DNA of 64,000 nucleotides from Corynebacterium pelargi (GTDB lineage: Bacteria; Actinomycetota; Actinomycetes; Mycobacteriales; Mycobacteriaceae): NCBI RefSeq assembly GCF_014635485.1, contig NZ_BMCX01000003.1:62001-126000 (forward strand), given 5' to 3'. The notes under the pieces were generated by a model, which searched no databases, was not told the DNA's origin, and worked only from the letters and a program-made list of their open reading frames with translations. How positions within the stretch are numbered: position 1 is the first letter of the stretch; every line of letters begins with the position of its first letter. The position numbers were made by a program, and so were the translations under genes. Below, one piece after another: positions 59,100 to 64,000 of this stretch.

Positions 59100-59774
59100 T
59101 TAAAACAGACGCAATTCTTGAGACTCTGCGCCGCGAAGCTCATCGTAGTCAAGCGTGACGCAGCGAATACCGCGGTCTTCTGCCAAGGTTCTTGCCTGCG
59201 GCTTGATCTGCTGTGCGGCAAACACACCTTGGACTGGGGCTAGGAGCTCGTCGCGATTGAGCAGTTCCAAATAGCGGCTCAATTGCTCAACGCCATCAAT
59301 GCCGCCGCGGCGCTTTACTTCTACGGCGACGGTCTTGCCATCGGCGTCGCGACACAAAATATCCACCGGCCCGATCGCGGTGGGATATTCCCGACGCACC
59401 AAGGAGTAGTCGTCTCCTAGTGTTTCAATATGCTCGGCCAAAAGCGCTTGGAGGTGATCTTCCACCCCGTCTTTTTGCAGGCCGGGATCCTCCCCGAGGT
59501 CATAGCTGAGCTCGGAATGAATTTCTTCGATGTGGATGCGGAGCTGTTCTTTTTTCTTGTTCTCTACGACCCACAACACCGCGCCGTCTTCGAGTGCTTC
59601 TTCTACCAGGGAGCACGGGGGCGTCATCCAGTTCAGTGGCTTATAGGCGCGGTCATCGGCGTGGATGGAGACAGAGCCATCGGCTTTCACCATGAGCAAT
59701 CGATCTGCCATGGGCAAATGGGCTTGGAGCCTACCTACATAATCCACGCTGCAGCGAGCAATAACGAGACGCAT
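59100..59774 (-). CDS. nucS: Mismatch-specific endonuclease NucS/EndoMS
   Basis: 224 aa. In actinobacteria lacking MutS/MutL it cleaves both strands at mismatches. Nuclease motifs of the PD-(D/E)XK type are [24 protein letters not shown] (residues about 145-170). The N-terminal DNA-binding half contains the conserved LNWMTPPC. The C-terminus ends QELRLF, resembling a beta-clamp-binding peptide as known for NucS. ATG 59774 follows TAGGGT (59782-59787) by 7 nt, so it is leaderless. Confidence 0.95.
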   Translation of the reverse strand: MRLVIARCSVDYVGRLQAHLPMADRLLMVKADGSVSIHADDRAYKPLNWMTPPCSLVEEALEDGAVLWVVENKKKEQLRIHIEEIHSELSYDLGEDPGLQKDGVEDHLQALLAEHIETLGDDYSLVRREYPTAIGPVDILCRDADGKTVAVEVKRRGGIDGVEQLSRYLELLNRDELLAPVQGVFAAQQIKPQARTLAEDRGIRCVTLDYDELRGAESQELRLF

Positions 59775-59789
59775 GCGCACTACCCTAGC

Positions 59790-60254
59790 TCATACGCTGG
59801 GGCGGTTTGTGCTCATCTTTCTACGCAGGGCTTTTACGTCGATTCGTTCCATGCGGGCATCGGGGGCAGCCTCGATCCAGGCGGTAAAGGCCATCTCTGC
59901 GCGGGGCTCAAGGGCCAGTTCGTACTCACGACCGTTAAAACGGACTTCAAGAATGTGTTGCGCTGGGGACAAAAATTCGGCCTCGTCCTGCGTAAGCGGA
60001 CGATGGCCGATAAGCGCAACATCTTTGCGTTGGAAGGTCACGTTGGCGAAGGGAAGCACGGAGCGAAGCTTGTAATACTGCAGCGAAGAACCCGAATATC
60101 GGAACATGCCATGACGCCAACCATGCACACCTTGGGCGGGCATTCGACGCAGGGTGACGGATGTTCCACGGGAACGCAGGGTGATGAATCGCCAAGCAAT
60201 GAGCATGGCAAACACGGCGAGTACTACAACCACGGAAAAGAGGAGAAACGCCAC
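59790..60254 (-). CDS. DUF2550 membrane protein
   Basis: 154 aa. One N-terminal membrane helix (FLLFSVVVVLAVFAMLIAW) is followed by a cytoplasmic beta-rich DUF2550 domain (VTLRRMPAQGVHGWRHGMFRYSG). DUF2550 genes often follow atpC in actinobacteria, as here. The function is unknown. GTG 60254 has AAAGG 9 nt upstream. Confidence 0.85.
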   Translation of the reverse strand: MAFLLFSVVVVLAVFAMLIAWRFITLRSRGTSVTLRRMPAQGVHGWRHGMFRYSGSSLQYYKLRSVLPFANVTFQRKDVALIGHRPLTQDEAEFLSPAQHILEVRFNGREYELALEPRAEMAFTAWIEAAPDARMERIDVKALRRKMSTNRPSV

Positions 60255-60336
60255 GTCAATTCACCTTTATGCTCGACCTGATGTGTCACTTGAGGCAAAT
60301 ACTACCCCTCTTTTTCCGTCCTGCAAACCACATGCA

Positions 60337-60366
60337 AAAGCTCCCATGAATTCTCATGGGAGCTTT
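60337..60366 (-). terminator. atp operon terminator
   Basis: The 13-bp perfect stem AAAGCTCCCATGA / TCATGGGAGCTTT with loop ATTC is followed by TTTTGC on the minus strand. It lies 11 bp after the atpC stop. Confidence 0.93.
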
Positions 60367-60377
60367 GTGCTTGAGCG

Positions 60378-60749
60378 TTAAGACTCAGTGCTGCGACGCA
60401 CGGCCTTGAGGTGAGCGCCAGCGCGCGCCTTCATAGCCTCGTCTTCGCTATGCAGGTTTTGTTCCGCCTCGGCGGTGTCTACCTCATCGGCCCAGACAGC
60501 GTAGTCGGCGAGGATGGTGACCTTCTCCTTCGTCACGGAGAGGAAACCACCCTGCACCGCCGCTACCTTCTTGGCACCGTCGATAGGACGAATGGTCACA
60601 ACACCATCTTCGACCAATTGGCCAAACATGGGTTCGTGGCCGGGCAGCACGCCGATCTCACCCTCAGTGGTCTGCGCGGTGACGATGCTCGCCTTACCGG
60701 ACCAAAGCAGTCGTTCGACGGAGACCAGTTCTACGGTGATGTCAGCCAT
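60378..60749 (-). CDS. atpC: ATP synthase epsilon subunit
   Basis: 123 aa F1 stalk subunit. The N-terminal beta-sandwich ([36 protein letters not shown]) is followed by two short helices ([23 protein letters not shown]). It is the last gene of the operon, 11 bp after atpD. Confidence 0.97.
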   Translation of the reverse strand: MADITVELVSVERLLWSGKASIVTAQTTEGEIGVLPGHEPMFGQLVEDGVVTIRPIDGAKKVAAVQGGFLSVTKEKVTILADYAVWADEVDTAEAEQNLHSEDEAMKARAGAHLKAVRRSTES

Positions 60750-60760
60750 GTGCGTGCCTC

Positions 60761-62209
<1,449 letters not shown>

Positions 62210-63187
62210 CTAGTCACTTTCTCCGCTTTCGGCGAGCGCGCCTGCGCCACCGACGATCTCTGTGATTTCCTGGGTAATCTGTGCTTGGCGAGCCTGGTTA
62301 GCAACACGCGAAAGGTCTTTGACCAGCGCGGTTGCATTGTCAGTAGCCGACTTCATTGCCGTACGGCGTGAAGCGGATTCGGCTGCTGCTGCCTCGAGGA
62401 AGATAGCGAACAGGCTGCGGGACACGTACTTGGGAAGCAAAGCCTCCAAGAGGGTGTCGGCATCCGGCTCGAAATCAACGTCTGCGTGTGGGTCACCTGC
62501 ATCCGTAAGGATGTCTTCGCCTTGTGGGATCGGCTCGGTGTGAATCACCGGTTCGATCGGCAGAAGCTGGTGCACAACGGCAGTCTGGGTCAGCATCGAC
62601 TCGAATTCGGTGTACACGACGTGTACCTGGTCGAAGCCTTGAACGTCGTGGTCTTCATCGGCGTTCAAGCCAGCGCGTTGCTTCGTGGTGCCACCGGATC
62701 CGGCGATAAAGCCGTCGATCATGTGGCGACGAACATCGTGTGTTTCTTCCCACGAAGGATCCTGCGAGAAGCCTGTCCAAGCGCCAGCCACGGGCTCGTC
62801 GCGGAAGCGGTAGTAGCCAACGCCCTTGTTACCGGTGACATAGCGAACTACTTCATAACCGTTGTCTTCGAGCATCCGAATGAGTTCGGCTGCCTTCTTG
62901 AACACGTTGTAGTTGTAGCCACCGGCCATGCCGCGGTCACTGGTGACCACGAGCACGGCAGCACGACGTCCGCCTTCACGTTCGCGAAGCATCGGGTGAT
63001 CAAGGGAGCTCGCCGATGCCAAGCGTTCCATAACGCTGTGGATCTCGTTGGCGTAGGGCTGTGAAGCTTCCACCCTGGCTTGAGCTTTGGTGATGCGCGA
63101 GGTTGCGATCAGCTCTTGAGCCTTGGTGATCTTCTTCGTGGAGTTCACTGACCGGATGCGGTCGCGTAGCTCTCGAAGATTAGCCAT
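62210..63187 (-). CDS. atpG: ATP synthase gamma subunit
   Basis: 325 aa central rotor shaft. LRELRDRIRSVNSTKKITKAQELIATSRI forms the N-terminal coiled-coil helix, and ATDNATALVKDLSRVANQARQAQITQEITEIVGGA the C-terminal helix. An acidic insertion (ILTDAGDPHADVDFEPDADTL) near residues 215-235 enlarges the globular part, as in other actinobacteria. Confidence 0.97.
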   Translation of the reverse strand: MANLRELRDRIRSVNSTKKITKAQELIATSRITKAQARVEASQPYANEIHSVMERLASASSLDHPMLREREGGRRAAVLVVTSDRGMAGGYNYNVFKKAAELIRMLEDNGYEVVRYVTGNKGVGYYRFRDEPVAGAWTGFSQDPSWEETHDVRRHMIDGFIAGSGGTTKQRAGLNADEDHDVQGFDQVHVVYTEFESMLTQTAVVHQLLPIEPVIHTEPIPQGEDILTDAGDPHADVDFEPDADTLLEALLPKYVSRSLFAIFLEAAAAESASRRTAMKSATDNATALVKDLSRVANQARQAQITQEITEIVGGAGALAESGESD

Positions 63188-63243
63188 AAATCCTTCGCCT
63201 CCCTTCTGTACCTTGATGGATCATTGTTTGCAAGGCTTTAGCC

Positions 63244-64000
63244 TTACTTCTTAACGTTCAGCGTGTTCTTCTTCACCTGGTCGGCCGGCAGTGCGTCGAC
63301 CTCAGGCTCATTGATCACAGGCTTGCCATCAGTGGTTTGGAAGGTGCGCTTGAAATCGTCGGTCGCTGCAACGAGGGCCTCTTGGGATTCCTCGGAAAGC
63401 TGAGCGCCACCGGCGATCTGCTCGAACACCTCAGGGGTAGCAGAGTGCAGATGATCAACCAGTTCAACTTCAAAGCGACGGATGTCTTCGACGGGAACGG
63501 TGTCGAAGTGGCCGTTGCCTGCAAGCCAAATGGTGACGATCTGGTGCTCTACGGACTGCGGTGCGTTCTCGGCCTGCTTGAGCAGCTCAACCAGACGTGC
63601 ACCACGATCGAGCTGCTTCTTCGAAGCTGCGTCGAGGTCCGAGGCGAATGCGGCGAATGCTTCCAGGTCACGGTATGCAGCGAGGTCAAGACGCAAGCTA
63701 CCGGAAACCTTCTTCATGCCCTTGGTCTGTGCTGCGCCACCCACACGGGAAACGGAGACACCGACATTAATAGCAGGGCGAACACCCTGGTTGAAGAGGT
63801 CAGACTCCAGGAAGACCTGACCGTCGGTGATCGAAATGACGTTGGTGGGGATGAAGGCAGACACGTCGTTTGCCTTGGTTTCAATGATCGGCAAGGCGGT
63901 CATCGAACCTGCACCCATGTCGTCGGAGAGCTTTGCAGCACGCTCCAACAGACGGGAGTGGAGGTAGAAGACGTCACCGGGGTAAGCCTCGCGTCCCGGA
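63244..64000 (-). CDS. atpA: ATP synthase alpha subunit (5' part beyond window)
   Basis: The C-terminal 251 residues are visible; the frame continues past the right edge. [46 protein letters not shown] and the arginine-finger region [20 protein letters not shown] identify the alpha subunit. An extended C-terminus ([19 protein letters not shown]) is as in mycobacteria/corynebacteria. atpG follows after about 56 bp. Confidence 0.97.
   Translation of the reverse strand, partial: PGREAYPGDVFYLHSRLLERAAKLSDDMGAGSMTALPIIETKANDVSAFIPTNVISITDGQVFLESDLFNQGVRPAINVGVSVSRVGGAAQTKGMKKVSGSLRLDLAAYRDLEAFAAFASDLDAASKKQLDRGARLVELLKQAENAPQSVEHQIVTIWLAGNGHFDTVPVEDIRRFEVELVDHLHSATPEVFEQIAGGAQLSEESQEALVAATDDFKRTFQTTDGKPVINEPEVDALPADQVKKNTLNVKK

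Overview
The window is a contiguous chromosomal segment from a Corynebacterium species. The gene order matches, as I remember it, the lysE/lysG - S-transferase - ilvD - mscCG - ilvBNC - serA - leuB - gltX region of Corynebacterium glutamicum. It adds the actinobacterial markers nucS, glgE, an ilvB attenuator peptide nearly identical to the C. glutamicum one, and a large number of leaderless promoters. It is not C. glutamicum itself: the proteins diverge clearly, and MscCG has a different, glutamine-rich tail. There are no rRNAs, insertion sequences, phage genes or CRISPR arrays. The window is almost entirely core genome.

Layout. 1-2.7 kb: the 5' part of a secreted cutinase-like esterase, tRNA-Glu, tRNA-Gln and gltX. 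2.7-11.7 kb: an isochorismate synthase (divergent from gltX), a FAH-family oxaloacetate decarboxylase (odx), a DnaQ-like exonuclease paired with a cNMP/CBS/DUF294 nucleotidyltransferase, leuB, an acyl-CoA dehydrogenase-like protein with an OsmC protein, and serA. 12-16.4 kb: a lipoprotein with cell-wall-binding repeats, a DUF262 protein and a CDF metal exporter. 16.6-24.4 kb: the branched-chain amino acid genes ilvC, ilvN and ilvB (with leader attenuator), then divergently mscCG, a PH-domain protein and ilvD. 24.4-29.6 kb: a DoxX protein, a secreted HNH nuclease, a Xi-class S-transferase, the lysG/lysE lysine export pair and a TetR regulator. 29.7-40 kb: gatB, pfkA, a cobalamin ABC importer under a cobalamin riboswitch, a small membrane protein, an MFS exporter, a GNAT acetyltransferase, gatA and gatC. 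40-52.7 kb: an ACT protein, ligA, an exonuclease, a MetE-like protein overlapping mnmA, a spermidine-synthase-like protein, a cysteine desulfurase, etfA/etfB, a THUMP-like methyltransferase, a NUDIX hydrolase and an ABC ATPase. 52.7-57 kb: glgE-glgB. 57-64 kb: a YbbN-like co-chaperone, a thiamine-binding protein, methylmalonyl-CoA epimerase, nucS with a small zinc-type protein, a DUF2550 protein, and the distal end of the ATP synthase operon (atpA partial, atpG, atpD, atpC).

How the genes work together. ilvBNC, ilvD, leuB and serA form a biosynthetic block for branched-chain amino acids and serine, flanked by amino-acid efflux functions (mscCG for glutamate, lysE for lysine). gltX makes Glu-tRNA and GatCAB completes Gln-tRNA in organisms lacking GlnRS, although here gatB is about 7 kb from gatCA. 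The cysteine desulfurase probably feeds sulfur to MnmA. The riboswitch-controlled importer probably supplies cobalamin, whose use in propionate metabolism is hinted at by methylmalonyl-CoA epimerase.

The most striking regulatory pattern is the leaderless promoter. More than twenty genes have a TANNNT hexamer 6-9 bases before the start codon. In one place two such promoters are divergent and their -10 boxes overlap (gltX / isochorismate synthase). In two others the TAG stop codon of the upstream gene forms the first half of the next gene's -10 box (CDF/DUF262 and mscCG/PH).
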